64,000 bases of DNA. It comes from Adiantum capillus-veneris. Lineage: Eukaryota; Streptophyta; Polypodiopsida; Polypodiales; Pteridaceae. The notes under the pieces are model-generated. The model was not told the DNA's origin and ran no database searches. It saw only the letters and a list, made by a program, of their open reading frames with translations. The position numbers and the translations under genes are program-made. Below are positions 1 through 11,329 of the stretch, piece by piece. The DNA is taken from NCBI GenBank assembly GCA_014529385.2, contig CM043954.1, positions 95,809,247 through 95,873,246 on the forward strand, given 5' to 3'. Positions within the stretch are counted from its first letter, which is position 1. The number at the start of each line of letters is the position of its first letter.

Positions 1-640
1 GTAACTTTGTAACTTGTCCTGTCCAGTAAGCCCATAGAGCAGTTTGGAGCTTAATATCACACGGGTGTGGTTCCTTTTGCACAATCTTGGTGAGAATGTT
101 CTTTATGGTTTTGTTATTTTTCTTAGCTTGCCCATTACACCTGGGATAATATGTCATTGACTTCCTATGTTTTACTGAAAGCATTTTCGTCAGAATATCC
201 ATAATATCATGAATAAAGTGTGTTCCTTGATCAGACACAATCTCCACAGGGCATCCATAACAACAAATAATATTTTCAAATAAGAAGACAGTAGTGGACT
301 TTGTGGTGTTATCTGGAAGATCCTTGGCCTTGACCCATTTGGTGACATAACAAGTGGCCATCAATATATACCGGTTCTTCCTAGGAGTAATTTTCTTGAA
401 TGGACCCATGAAGTCCAGACCCCATTTCATAAACACTCCCAGCTGAACTGGAGTGAGTGGAGTCATATCTGTTGTTATTGGTCTACCCATCCTCTAACAT
501 ATATCACATGTTTTACAAAAACTTTGAACATCATGTATTAGAGTTTGCCACCACAATCCAGCCTGCAAAATCTTTTTTAAGTAATAACAGTGGAGAAATG
601 TCCTCCAAAATCCCCTTCGTGTGCTTCAAAAATAACTTGC
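1..640 (-). pseudogene. pol: Element B integrase (HHCC plus catalytic core), partial
   Basis: Integrase joins the cDNA to chromosomal DNA. The zinc region is recognisable near 490-610 (AHEGDFGGHF for the histidines, CKTCDIC for the cysteines, in different frames). The core follows with GLDFMGPF (first Asp) and VSDQGTHF (second Asp). At the expected catalytic Glu the sequence reads CNGQAKKN, so Glu is Lys (codon at about 122-124). With the frame breaks this integrase is dead. It continues past the left edge. Confidence 0.85.
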
Positions 641-843
641 ATCCTTCCTTCCATCTACACACACCTTCGAAGAACCCCATCTAGTCCCAATCTATAGAGA
701 AACCCTCCGATGATGGTCAACTTCAGACTCTTAATAATCATAGTCTTCTTTTGATTTTGAGTCCAGCTGTCTGGGAATCCTCCTCTGGAAAGGAGCTGAT
801 ATACATCCGACCATTCTGGACCTGTGTTTTCCTCAACTGTTAC

Positions 844-2200
844 CTAGAACAATTCTTCATCCAATGGCCCATCCCTCGAGTATATTTTTGAATAACCATC
901 AGTGCTTCTGGACAGGAAATCAGCTCTAGAATGGGATTTAACAAGATTATGGAATATACGGAATTCAAATTCCATGAGGAACATCATCCATCTAATCAAT
1001 CGGCCTTGAATAATGACTTTGTTGATCAAAAACAACAATGCTTGATGATCCACATAAAAATAAAACAGCTTTACCAGTAGATAATGTCAAAATTTAGTGG
1101 CACTAAAAACCATTCCTAAAGCGTCTCTCCGTAGTAGTGTATCCTTGTTCAGCCTGACTGAATCTCGGACTATTAGCAAAATATACTGGATAGTCAGTCC
1201 TCCCTTCTGGTTGAGCTAGGATTTCTCCCATTGCTGGTCTTGATGTATCAACATGCACATGGAAAATAACTTCCCAATCCGGCTGCCGGAGTACTGGCTT
1301 ACTGATGATGGCATTCTTCAATTTTGAAAACTCTCCTCACGTTCAGCTGTCCAATTGAAATTGCTGGTTTTCTTTGTGAGCTCATACAAGGGTTATGCCT
1401 TGGTGGAAGCAAACATATGAATAAATATTCTATAAAATTTGATATATCCCAAAAATGAACTTCACTCGGATGTTGTGCAAGGTGCCTTGGCCTGCTGGAC
1501 ACTCTGGATCTTATCATTGGCCATCTCAATGCCATTCCTGGACACTATATGTACCAGTAGCTATCCCTTCTAGACCAGAAAAACAGATTTGAATGGGTTC
1601 AAACAGATTCTCTTTTCCTTGCATCTTTGAAAGACAATTTCCAAAAATAATAAATGCTTCTCCTCTGTTGAAAACACAGTGAAATCATCCATGAATATAG
1701 CAAGAAATCGATGCAAGAATTCACTGAATATTTCCATCATACACCATTGGAAAGTTGTTGGAGCATTGCAAAGACCAAATGGCATCACCAGATACATGAA
1801 TGTACCCCATTTAATGATAAAAGCGGTTTTACTCCGATCTTCAGGAGTAATCTTTAGCTAATTATAACCACTATAGCCATCCATGAAGCTATACATCTCT
1901 TCGCCTACAATCTCATCAAGAAGCATGTCTGTAAAAGGTAATGGAAAAGGATCCTTGATTGTTTGAGAATTTAGCTTTTGATAATCCACACACACCCTAA
2001 TATTTCCATTCTTCTTGGGTACAACCACAATTGGAAACAACCAGTCACTACTGGCTACCTCTGTGATGAATCCATCCTTCACAAGGTTGTCAATTTCTTC
2101 TTTGACCTTCTTGGCATAATTTGGATTCATTCTGTACCATTACAGACGCACTGGTCTGGCATCTGGCTTCAAAGGTATTCTATGTTGACATACCTCTGGA
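844..2200 (-). pseudogene. pol: Element B reverse transcriptase and RNase H
   Basis: RT motifs are spread over broken frames: VVVPKKNGNIRVCVDY at 1990-2060, FMDGYSGYN next to it, MPFGLCNAPTTFQ near 1760-1795, and the catalytic box FMDDF near 1680-1700. RNase H follows (HVHVDTSRPAMG near 1240-1265, then HQALLFL and RWMMFLMEFEF in 960-1050). The first RNH Asp is kept. Breaks occur around 1860, 1560 and 1080. The family assignment is secure; activity is not possible. Confidence 0.88.
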
Positions 2201-2210
2201 CCTACTCATT

Positions 2211-2495
2211 TTAGATCGGTATGTTCCCATGCGAATACATGTACTTTTGGAACATGTGTCGAGCTTTTTCTTTCATTTCTAGATTCAGATGCTTGTTTAT
2301 CTTGATCAGTCGAGGATTTTCCTCAAAACCCAGATTCCACTCTTTGATTTCTTGGTCATCTAGAAGCAACCAGTTAGGCCCACCTCTCTTCCATTTGGTT
2401 AACTCCTCAGCATAATTCCAGGACAGTCCTTGTAGTTTTGAACTGTCATTCTGAACTTCAGAAACATTTTTAGAGTGCATTTCTTCAGTATTCAC
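2211..2495 (-). pseudogene. Element B PR-RT linker segment
   Basis: This 94-codon open stretch lies between the retropepsin and the RT fingers of element B. It carries no motif I recognise. Its position suggests the spacer that precedes the RT in gypsy polyproteins. Confidence 0.5.
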
Positions 2496-2859
2496 TAGTG
2501 TATTGGAATCTAAAAACTCTTCTTTGGAGTCAACTGGGTTCTTTGGTTGTCCAGTTCGCTGAATTGGCCTTTCTCTAGGATTCAGTTCAGTGAACTGATC
2601 TGGAAATTACTTCCTTTGCTTTTTAGCCTGGCCCTTGTCAAATAATATTGCATTCAGATCTATCTCAGCCAATGAAAAATATTCATTGCTGCCAGCATTC
2701 TCTCAATTTTCTTTACCCCATACTTTTGGCAAAGCTCCTTTGGTCGCAATCCCTTCCTCTAGTCTTTGTTGTTGTTTGTCTGGACCTGAATTCTTCTACT
2801 GGAACCCTGGATTGTCAAAGTCTGATTGGAATAGTTGTGAACAGCCTGTGCTGTTCACA

Positions 2860-3110
2860 GTCATGGCCGTCCCAGTAACATTACATATGCACCTTGCACA
2901 TCTAGAACTAAGAAACTGGTCTTGAACTTTTCTTTTCCTACCCTTATCTACATATTCTTGATCATCCCAGTTGCTTACACAACTCTATGATCGGCCATCC
3001 AAATCTTGAATGGTGATGATTTCAATTTTGTGATTCCCATTCTTTGTTGAAGGTGTGCCCCCAGTATGTTGACACCTGCCCCTCCATCCAGTATAACACC
3101 GGATAGTGTT
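2860..3110 (-). pseudogene. Element B aspartic protease (retropepsin)
   Basis: The minus strand encodes VILDGGAGVNILG at about 3059-3097, a retropepsin active-site loop in the D-G-G form. About 60 codons on, YVMLLGRP matches the conserved protease C-terminal box; the Trp expected after it is a stop (near 2862). The enzyme would cut the Gag-Pol polyprotein. Two other in-frame stops make it non-functional. Confidence 0.8.
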
Positions 3111-3279
3111 TCCCATGTTTTTTGACTTTGTAGTTTACCTAGATCACCAGCACTTCATCATCACTGACAGCTACAAGGTCAATTGCTCTAGCATCAGCCT
3201 CAGCTTTCCTTCGTTGTTTGATGAACTTTGCTGCTTTAGGAAAAGTCTTTCTAATGTCTTCTAACTCAACTGTCAGTTT

Positions 3280-4150
3280 CTAAATTCTCTCACAAATCTT
3301 TACATGTATTTCCTCTCTCTCTTGATCAGTGTTATCCTCAAAACTTGAGGAAACTGAATCATCTACACAGTGCCCATCCTCCACTCGAATGTCATCTTTC
3401 CCTTCTATATTGTTCCCTATTCCAGCTACATCTGATTTGATATTTTTTAGATCCTCTGCCAGTCCTTGGACTGCAGCCAGCATGGTCTCAAAAATTCCAG
3501 ATCCTAATTGATCTGACGGTCCATTCTGAGAAGACTGGGCTGGTATCTTCTGAATGACTCGAGCCTCAGAGCTTTTCGACTGCTTTGGTAGCTTCTTGCG
3601 GCTAGATTCTCTCTGATCTTAGTCGTCAACTCTCTCTACTCCTGCCATTCATCGACTACCTTCTCTTTGCCCTTTGCCTTCCATATCTCTCTTTGCTCTT
3701 CTGGGATTTCTTCGATGACCACACCTTTACTGCGTGTAACTGCTCTCACTAGAACTGGCTCTGGGACTTTCGCCTCGGTAACCGCAGTAGTAGGCATCTC
3801 TAGACATTGAATCGCAAAGTGCCCATACTTGCCACAAGTATAACAATTTAGGCTTTGGTTTTGAAAACTACCACGACCCCGGCCCCGGCCAGTACCTCCC
3901 TGGTATTTGTCGCGCCTAGTACTAGTACCACAAGTACCTGATTTCTCTTCTTGGGGTACATTGGTTATTTCTACTTTGGCTGGTTCATCATTGGTAAATG
4001 CTACTATTGACAAATCCTTTCACCTTCTTGAAGTGATGAATGTGAATGCCACAACTATTCCATAAACGACCATATTTGCAATAGGTACACTGTGGACACT
4101 CATTGGAAACATGATCTTTAGATTTGCACTTTGAGCACCAAGTTTCCATT
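3280..4150 (-). pseudogene. gag: Element B Gag C-terminal region with two zinc-knuckle stretches
   Basis: Two cysteine-rich stretches are visible. One at 4084-4140 reads CSKCKSKDHVSNECPQC. The other, near 3800-3850, reads CYTCGKYGHFAIQC, a classic CCHC knuckle preceded by a Gly/Arg-rich RNA-binding stretch. These are nucleocapsid features that bind the element RNA. The segment 3280-3483 is acidic and continues towards the protease. Frame breaks near 3630 and 4020 split it. Confidence 0.8.
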
Positions 4151-4154
4151 CTTC

Positions 4155-5289
4155 TCACTGATTGTTTGGTTTGGCTAATTTCAGCAATCTACCAAGCCAT
4201 ATCATCAATCTTTCTGGACCAAGACCCCTTGTTAGCCTTGTCGTTGCTTTTCTCATCTGAACCACTGTTAGAGCTGCTAGAGGGTGCACCCGAATCAAAA
4301 TTCTCAGAGGAAGAACTGCTACTATTGGACCTCCTCTTCTTGTGGATTCTCTCCTTCTTAGCTCATTTTTCAAGTTTCAAAGCTCTCTGCACTAAATCAT
4401 TGAATTTTTGTGTTGGTGCAGGTACCTCTTGTTCTTTGAGCTTCTTGCTACGGAACCCATTTAGAAACCATGCCTGTAGCCTCTTTTTTGGTGGTGGCTC
4501 CTTCAACTGCCTGGTTAACTCCTTGATTTTTTCAACATAACTTCCCACTAATAGCTTCCCTTGTCTAATCTTATCTAGCTCGTAGAGGATATCCTCATCA
4601 TCCCTATTATCTGAAAATTCGAATCTGAAATCTTTAAGCAATTTGTTGTATGATATGAGTTGGCAGGCTGGGTAATGGTAGTACCGTTTCCTTGCTGCAT
4701 CTTTGAGTGTCTGAGGAAAAGATTCCCCCCAGTCATCTGCATCAATATTCTTCAACTCGGCATACTGTTCAAAAGACTGAATATGAACATCTAGGTCATC
4801 TTACTTCCCTCCTTTGAACACTGGGAAAGAGATTTTTAAAGAATAAGTATAATCATGCCGGACAGCATCATCCCTGCTTCTTTTGCCCTTAGAAATTGGA
4901 CTTCGACGAGATGACTTTTGGTACTGATCTGTATCAGCTTCCCAGTCACCTTCTTCTTCAGTCTCAATGGTTGTCTCTTCTTTGGCTTTTCTACTAGAAC
5001 TATGACAACTACCCTTACTGCCTTTGGCCCCATTTGACTTATGCGCGGACCAAGAACCCATGGTTTTGTGATCTTTCCGCTCAGCCCTTCTCCTTCTAGA
5101 ATGATTGGAGTACTAAGAGTTCTTAGCCTCATCAGCATGAATGTGCTCCTCTTAAGCCTCAGTCTTGCTCTCCAGGTCTTTCTTATGCTCAGACTCTCCT
5201 TCTGAGACCTCCGGAATAAGGTCAGTGTAGTCAAAATCATTGCCTAAACAGGTTGACTTCTTACAACCACGATTGACTTTGGGTGCCAT
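4155..5289 (-). pseudogene. gag: Element B Gag capsid region
   Basis: The likely Gag start is the ATG at 5287-5289, followed by an acidic leader. The capsid-like domain is in 4363-4755 and includes WGESFPQTLKDAARKRYY and LKDFRFEFSD, typical of the plant retrotransposon Gag domain; downstream is a Lys/Glu-rich helix. Several frame changes (near 5150, 4840 and 4370) break it. Confidence 0.8.
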
Positions 5290-6110
5290 CAATGCAGCTG
5301 AAAATTTCTAACTGGGAGAAGATTTTTTCATCAAAGATCAAATAGATTTAACCACCGTGATTACCAAAATGGAATTGGAGCTAATCTCTTCATACAGTTG
5401 ATTCCGGTGTTAGGATCTAAAGCTACTGGATATGCCATCACTTCAAATAGTGGGACTGGAAAAGAGCATTGACTTAACTGAACTAGAATATGATACTGAA
5501 ACAAGAGACATAGCAAAATTAGGGAGAGTATTTGCCAATTCAGGTAATTTCTCAATGTCAACCAGTACAGTGTGTAAAGGTTCAAGCTTAGATGATTACA
5601 GAATTGATGATTACAAAATGAAACTAGAGACGAAGAGCTTGAAAGTGCTAAGAAAGCTAAAGCCAAATATAAACAGCTTGGGGACCCGATTACAATGTAG
5701 AGGGTCCTATTTATAGCTCTCTTGAGTTACTGCAGTAATTGCCTATGGTAATTATTGCCAGTCTGACTGCCTCCCGTTGATCCAACTTCTAAGGGGTAGT
5801 TCTCGCTTGCCAGGACTGTCTTCGCCTTCTACAGTAGGAGGTAAGTATATTTCCTTCACTGCTTGTTTAATTTTCCTTCAACTTTGGGGTTTTCCAATAC
5901 TCCCATGTCACGATAATGTTGTTTCCACCATAATACCCCTGAGAGGCAAAATATCCCTAGCATCGCTTGATTTGAAGGTGCAGTCTTTGTAGCCAAGAAG
6001 CAATCATCATCCTCTCCTTTCAAAGAAGGTAGTTGCATTTGTTTGAGCAACAATTTCTTCTCCTTAATTTTTGTGTAAATAGCATTGTTTAAAGGGTTTT
6101 TCAACATATG
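5290..6110 (-). promoter_or_regulatory. Element B leader and probable 5' LTR promoter
   Basis: A good minus-strand TATA box (GCTATAAATAGGA, at 5705-5717) stands about 420 bases upstream of the Gag start, as in a plant LTR U3/R boundary. I could not fix LTR ends or a primer binding site. The 83-codon minus ORF at 5856-6107 lies in this region and looks like chance coding. The LTR call is inference. Confidence 0.45.
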
Positions 6111-6204
6111 AGTAATTTGAGGGTTTCCCTCTGTGTGTACGCATATATTAACATCAATGTTTATAATAAAACACTAAGGTATTTTTTAGACTTAGACTTA
6201 GACA

Positions 6205-6372
6205 TCCATTCCACTAAAAGCTCAATCATATGACCTAACCAATCATGACTTATCCAGTCCATTAAACTCAATCACATGACTTAATCAATCATTATTTATC
6301 TCAACCACATAACTTAACCAATCATGACCTATCCAATCCACTAAAACTCAATCACATGACTTAACAAGTCAA
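6205..6372. repeat. Imperfect AT-rich tandem repeat
   Basis: Four degenerate copies of a phrase like CTCAATCACATGACTTAACC follow each other with variable spacing. No coding potential. It may be a decayed minisatellite in or beside the element B LTR. Confidence 0.6.
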
Positions 6373-7379
6373 ACAATTTTTTTTTGAAGCAAAACAACTT
6401 AATCTTCTATCCATAAAATCATCAAAATATCATATAGGCGTCTATAAAACTTAAAAGGTATTCCTAATGGCTTCAAAAAAAGTGGGATGGGTGTCTAACC
6501 TCACTCCTATCTTATTGCAGATGTAGAAAGAACCACGAATAAATTGTCAATCCATGGAACAAAGCTTACTCAACTAGTGCATAGAGGCTACAAGAGGTTG
6601 TCAATCTCTTGGAAAACAACAAACAACTTTCATCTAACTCAGGCTACACTCAAGTTACTGAAATCACCAAAAGCAAATCGCTCATTGGCAAACAAATCAC
6701 ATCCGTTACAGTATCAAATGACATCCAAACGTAACAAAACTTCTAAGATATGTTTATAAGACCTAATCACACATGCTTATGGTCTCATATCTCACTTTAG
6801 GTCAAGTGCAAAAATCGTGATTACTAACAGCAGTGGATTTTTAACCTAGTCGTTTTCGACCCAGAATGCATCTAAATGCTTAGCAATGATGCCCCAATAC
6901 CCCACCTATGCTTAGTCTTTGATTTTGAAGTGTAAATTTCTGCTTATGATGATATGATTCCGTGGATCGATGATGCCAAAAGCTACAAATTATCGTAAAA
7001 TGCTTACATCAATGCGTAGAGCTCCTACCTGCAGTTGCAACACAACAGACGCAACTGCAATGTGACAACAGGAGAGGGAGTAGGAAGCGTGAGAAGGAGA
7101 GAAGTGAGCGCCGTTAGCTCACGCTGTGTATTTCATTATCCAAATCTTAATAATAACTTACAAAAATTGGCCTTTATACCTTAGCCAAGGTTTTTGGTGG
7201 TCAAAACTAATAAGCTGGGAGCTCTAACTAGAGACAAGTTGATACAATCTGGAAGCTTGTAGCCCCGGCTCATCAATTACAAAGTTTATCCGGAAAATAG
7301 GAGTTACAATATTCTCGATCATCAAAATAATAATTGTTTTTACAATGAGAGCTCCAAAAAATGGTATCCGGATTAGCTT
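6373..7379. other. Intergenic stretch without a recognisable gene
   Basis: No sustained coding frame. Around 7130-7190 the minus strand has a TATA-like GGTATAAAGGCC and downstream ACACAGCGTGAGC followed by a TTCTC-rich run, reminiscent of the R/U5 part of a plant LTR, but no LTR ends were found. Near 7033-7060 an inverted 8-mer (GCAGTTGC and GCAACTGC) is visible. Confidence 0.4.
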
Positions 7380-7730
7380 GTTGCTAACATTCCTTCCCTC
7401 TTGGTGGGAGGAGGCTACTCGAGCCCCTTGGGTAGAGATTTACCTCAACCAACTCCGTGATACCTCTTTGAGGTTGATACAAGGTGAACCGATAGATCCT
7501 CTGTTGGATGCAGTTGAAGTGACCTCCTCGCATGTGTCATCCCTTGACACAGCTTTACGGGCTGAGATATTCTTTGGGTTGATGGCTGGCGAGGCGGTCT
7601 TTAAGTGCATGGAGTGCCTTCTCATATCTGATCTTTCTCTCTTTATCTGGAACCTAAAAATATTTCATAATGACTCTGTTCTTGAGCTCGATGGTTGAGT
7701 AGCCTACGAATCTGGTAGTTAGGTTGCTGA

Positions 7731-7862
7731 TCATTGGCCCAAAAATCTTTGTTCACCAAGTGAAAAACCCTATGTAGAATGCTTCCTCAAACACCATCAT
7801 TGGCCCAAAAATCTTTGTTCACCAAGTGAAAAACCCTATGTAGAATGCTTCCTCAAACGCCA
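7731..7862. repeat. 66-bp tandem duplication inside ORF X-
   Basis: Two head-to-tail copies of 66 bases starting TCATTGGCCCAAAAATC are identical to the eye except near the end of the unit. The unit is 22 codons, so it preserves frame. Confidence 0.9.
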
Positions 7863-8519
7863 ACATATTATGAGATGGCAAGAACATGCAACGGGTGTAG
7901 AAACCATAGAGGACTTCTTCGAAAGGTTGGCCGCTTAAGTCATAGCATAGACCCTTATTGCCCTCAAGGAAGGACATCCATGGTGCTCCTGCTTGCTCTG
8001 GCTCGTGAAAAACTTCAATACATGTGAGCAACATCCGAAAAATTTTGTAGAGCATAGGATATGAAAGATCAAGGAGACTTTTGAAGAATTCCATGGCGCT
8101 CGTTAGAGTTTTCACCATGTATTCCTTTGTCGGCGTTCCCTTTCTGGAGCTGACAATCTCAGATAATTCACCCATGTAGGCCACTTCTTTGTCATTGCCT
8201 CATGTGCTTGCCATGTCCTTACTCTTGGTACAGGACAAAAATTTGGGTCTTTTTGAAGTGCCGCAGGTGCTCTTGTGAACAGAATCAAGTATCTAGGATT
8301 CTTGTTCAGCTAGCTCTTTCTCCACTTGGGATGGACTTCATCTGCGCCTTCTGCTTGCATGTCTTTATATAGTCGTTCCTTAACCTGTACCAGCTCTACC
8401 TTGATCAAGGGATATGGTAGTGATTTTTGATGCCATTCTGCATTGATTTGGTTGGGAGTGAGTTGAGTAAATTGACAAAATGAAGAACTCTCAACTCCCA
8501 ATATATCGCTGCATTCCAT
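7819..8519 (-). pseudogene. ORF X- C-terminal segments
   Basis: Two open pieces (8310-8519 and 7819-8184) carry helical-looking sequence, for example AMEFFKSLLDLSYPML and PFEEVLYGFYTRC. They continue the coding strand and base composition of ORF X-. No family recognised. ORF X+ is truncated before this part, so conservation cannot be tested here. Confidence 0.45.
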
Positions 8520-8762
8520 TGCTCATCTATCTCCTAGGAAACCTTCTCCTTAAGTGCATCTTCTTCAGCTTTCTTTAACAGCTGGACCATTGGCACTTCA
8601 TCAGCTTTTGTTAATTGTACTTGAAAGTCATCTTCTTCGCCTAGCCCTTTTGTCGGCTGTGTTTCCATCTCATCGAAAGAGACTGAGAGAATATCAATGT
8701 GGAGTTGTTATGATGTACCTGCTTCTTCTTGCGTCTCTTGTTATCCATCTCACAGTAGCTGA

Positions 8763-9176
8763 TTAACTCTCTTGAGCTATGCTATCTCCTTGAGAAGCTC
8801 TTCTTCTCTTTGTACCTGACATTAATGCAAGGTCTCTACGTTGTGACTGCTCTAGCTTTAGCTCTAGCTCGAGATCTTTATTCTTTTTCTCCAGTGCTTT
8901 ATACACTTCATCTGTACCTTTGATCGAGGCAACTGCAAGATTTTCTCTTATCTGTCGCAAGAAGGTTGCCTGATTGTTGATCCTCTGCTCTAAATATTGC
9001 AATGAAGTGTTTGCTACATCTAGCTGTACTTGGATCTTTTGAACTGACAAAGTTGTAGTTAAGAGTTCGTTGGTAACCTCTATCAGTTGTTTGTCCTTGG
9101 TTTTACAAGCATCTGCTAACTTCGTGAGAAGTTCACCTAGCTCTTCCATTTCCTTTTGTTGCTTTTCTTTGGCCAT
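8763..9176 (-). pseudogene. ORF X- coiled-coil segment, 137 codons
   Basis: The segment is rich in Glu, Lys, Leu and Gln with heptad-like spacing (for example KKNKDLELELKLEQSQ), the signature of a long coiled coil. It ends in a basic patch (TKRRR). It probably belongs to the same ORF as the segment at 9918-10667, after frame breaks. A role in self-association is inference. Confidence 0.5.
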
Positions 9177-9917
9177 CTAGTGTTGTTCAACTTCATCTTT
9201 CAACTCTTGTATTTGTCTCTGTAGATCGGTGATGACATTCATCTTGTCCTCCAGTTCTCCTTGTAGGGCATCTATCACCATCTCCAACTCTCTAGCCTTA
9301 GCACTGCGGCTAAGTGATGCTCATCGCATTTCCTCTGTCATCTCCTGCATATTCTTTCCATATTTGTTTACTTGGAGAATTAATTCATCATTTGTTTGTC
9401 AGTCTTCAGTTTTTATGAGCTGCCTAGATATTTCAGCAGTCTCTTGTGGTTCCTTTGATGGGGTTGTGGCGGTTACTGGTTGTGGCGGGGGTTATACCTC
9501 TCTTTGTGGTTATGTGGTTGCTTCGATCGTTTCCTACTGGGTGGTGGTAGACGGTGTGGCCTCTATTTCTTGTGCCTTTGGTTGCTCAAAAGACTTGCTG
9601 CTTTTTTTGGTTCTGGCTCTTTTCCTTTGGCTTGCTCGGAAGTAGGTGCTACTTGTTGTTCATATCCTATTGCTTCTTTCGATTCAGGCTCTTTTTCTTT
9701 GATTTGCTTACCCTCAGTGGGTCTAACTCTTAGTGATGAGGGAGGGCTTGGCATGGGGTGGTCTTGTTGTTCTGCAGAGCAGGTGAGGTAGGTTTAGGAG
9801 ATATCTCTTATTAATCGTACTGTGTCTATCCTTGTGTGGTTGCCTCTTCTGCTTGTCTCTGCTACTTTGTTGTATCTTCCCTTGCTTTTCTTTATGCTTC
9901 TTGAGGTTATTTTTGCT

Positions 9918-10667
9918 TCAAGGATTTTGCCTCCTAGTACATGCATTCAAGAGAATCCTTGGGATCTTCTGGTTCTCTCCTAGCAGGATTCTTGGTCCTG
10001 GGCCTTTCATATCCCTTGGAACCCACCATGCCGGGTCCTCTCCTGGATCTTGGCAGATTCTTTCATAGGTCTCTTTTTCCCGTTTAAACCTCGCTTTCTT
10101 TTGCATAGGTTCTTCTTGATGTGCATCCATTGCCTTCTTCTTCATCTCCTCTCTTCTGGCTCTCTTCTCTTCATTTTCTGAGCTTTCACTGCTATGTGCT
10201 TCATAAGAGCTATCTTCAGACTCCTCATCAGATTTGTAAACTTTTTTTGTCAACCTTGTGGTTCTTGGAGATGACTGTGCTGACACTATCCATGTGTTTT
10301 GATCTGGGGCAAGTGGAAAATTGTATGCCATGCCGATAGCATGGTATGCTATTCTTGTGAGTAACTCAGGTGCTCCCAGATAGGTTATCTTGCCCTCTTT
10401 GTTGGTACCCTTTAGCGTGGATAGCACATACTGTGCATGATCGATGGGTTTCCTGGTTGTCGACTTTAACACTTGTGTAGATGTAGTCACAACTACATGA
10501 TTGGGTGTTGTGTACCTTGATGGTCTCTTTGCATGAAAGTGGAAGTGTTGGTGATATAATCGTGCTGGTTCTTCCACTTGCTTCTGGAAGAGATCAACAA
10601 AGGTTGACGCAACGATTTCCTTGGTAAAGGTACCTGCTGTCTTTCTGTCTCTAGCTCTCATTGTCAT
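9918..10667 (-). CDS. ORF X- central open segment, 249 codons
   Basis: This is the longest open part of ORF X-. Residues 1-140 match ORF X+ (for example RPSRYTTPNHVVV against PPRYTEPILHIAV, then LTRIAYHAIGM). Residues about 145-175 are acidic and Ser-rich (DEESEDSSYE), followed by a strongly basic stretch, then WWVPRDMKGPGPRILLGE. The charged layout suggests a nucleic-acid- or chromatin-associated protein, but that is inference. No catalytic motif is visible. Confidence 0.6.
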   Translation of the reverse strand: MTMRARDRKTAGTFTKEIVASTFVDLFQKQVEEPARLYHQHFHFHAKRPSRYTTPNHVVVTTSTQVLKSTTRKPIDHAQYVLSTLKGTNKEGKITYLGAPELLTRIAYHAIGMAYNFPLAPDQNTWIVSAQSSPRTTRLTKKVYKSDEESEDSSYEAHSSESSENEEKRARREEMKKKAMDAHQEEPMQKKARFKREKETYERICQDPGEDPAWWVPRDMKGPGPRILLGENQKIPRILLNACTRRQNP

Positions 10668-11329
10668 CCCTTATGTTGGTAGCTTGAGAGCTTCAGCCAC
10701 TATTTCTTTCGTAATTACCACTTCTACTTTCTACCCTTGCTGGTCAGTAATCTGGGTTGTTCTATCTTCCTTGATTGTGGATAGGAACTCATAGGCTTTC
10801 TAAAAATCTACACCACATGGCTCTTGGTCGTAGAATTCTCTAAGTCCAAGCCTTCTATTATCCTCTTTCGTTTTGGGCTTTTCTGCGACATCATAGATCT
10901 CTTTTGGCTGAATTTGTAGTTCTACCGGATGTCCTTCTTCACTTTTAAATCTACGTGTGAAAACCATTGCATTGTTTTTCTTAAGGTGTTCTCTGGACAG
11001 ATACGTTGCTTTGGCCGTCTTTACTGAACTGGGGTCCAGTTGGTAGGGTGGCAGCTCTTGCAGCTTCTCCTTTTGAGGGACCCTCTTCTTGGCCTTTTCC
11101 ACAGCTTGCATGGCACCTGTTAAGTGAATAGAGTGTCAAAGTTAAAAAATTTGGCAGATTTTTCTTTGAAATGTCCTTCAGTCTGAATTGATGACAAATT
11201 GAGTCCAATTTGCTTCAAATTAATTTTTGAACATGCATAGATGCATAAAAACATGTAAAGATCAAAATCATGAAGTCCAAGCAAAAATTTGAAACAAAAA
11301 TAAATAATCATAATTATTTACAACTGATA

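Larger units (their letters stand above)
1..5289 (-). mobile_element. Element B: decayed Ty3/gypsy retrotransposon, 3' end outside window
   Basis: Reading right to left on the minus strand there is Gag capsid, two zinc-knuckle stretches, a retropepsin, RT, RNase H, an HHCC zinc region and the integrase core. This PR-RT-RNH-IN order is that of Ty3/gypsy elements. The frame is broken many times, so it is a relic. Integrase is cut by the left window edge, so the 3' LTR cannot be seen. No chromodomain is visible. Confidence 0.9.
7380..11111 (-). pseudogene. ORF X-: broken accessory ORF downstream of element A-
   Basis: On the minus strand, coding-like segments follow from an ATG at 11111 for about 1,200 codons, split by a few stops and frameshifts. 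The N-terminal third is clearly homologous to ORF X+ (42933-43923): both share ITKEIVAEAL / ITKEIINEAL, PREIW / PKEIY and LLTRIAYHAIGM / MLTRIAYQALGM. After it come an acidic Ser/Glu-rich tract, a Lys/Arg-rich tract, a coiled-coil segment and a C-terminal region. It starts about 200 bases after the PR2 region of element A-, on the same strand. The sequence AACAGGTGCC before the ATG resembles a splice acceptor. I do not recognise the domain; a captured plant mobile-domain ORF is possible. Confidence 0.7.

Noticed and set aside
4124-4540. Leu/Ser-rich plus-strand ORF with apparent membrane segments
   Set aside because: It is antisense to Gag of element B; hydrophobic runs come from the reverse complement of charged codons.
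7345-7698. Plus-strand ORF of 117 codons opposite the end of ORF X-
   Set aside because: It overlaps minus-strand coding-like sequence and has no recognised domain; probably a shadow.
9229-10068. Cys/Leu-rich plus-strand ORFs
   Set aside because: Antisense to the Lys/Glu-rich ORF X-, which is supported by homology to X+.
7380-11111. ORF X as a retroviral Env
   Set aside because: No signal peptide, membrane segment or cysteine-rich surface domain is visible; the content is charged and coiled-coil.
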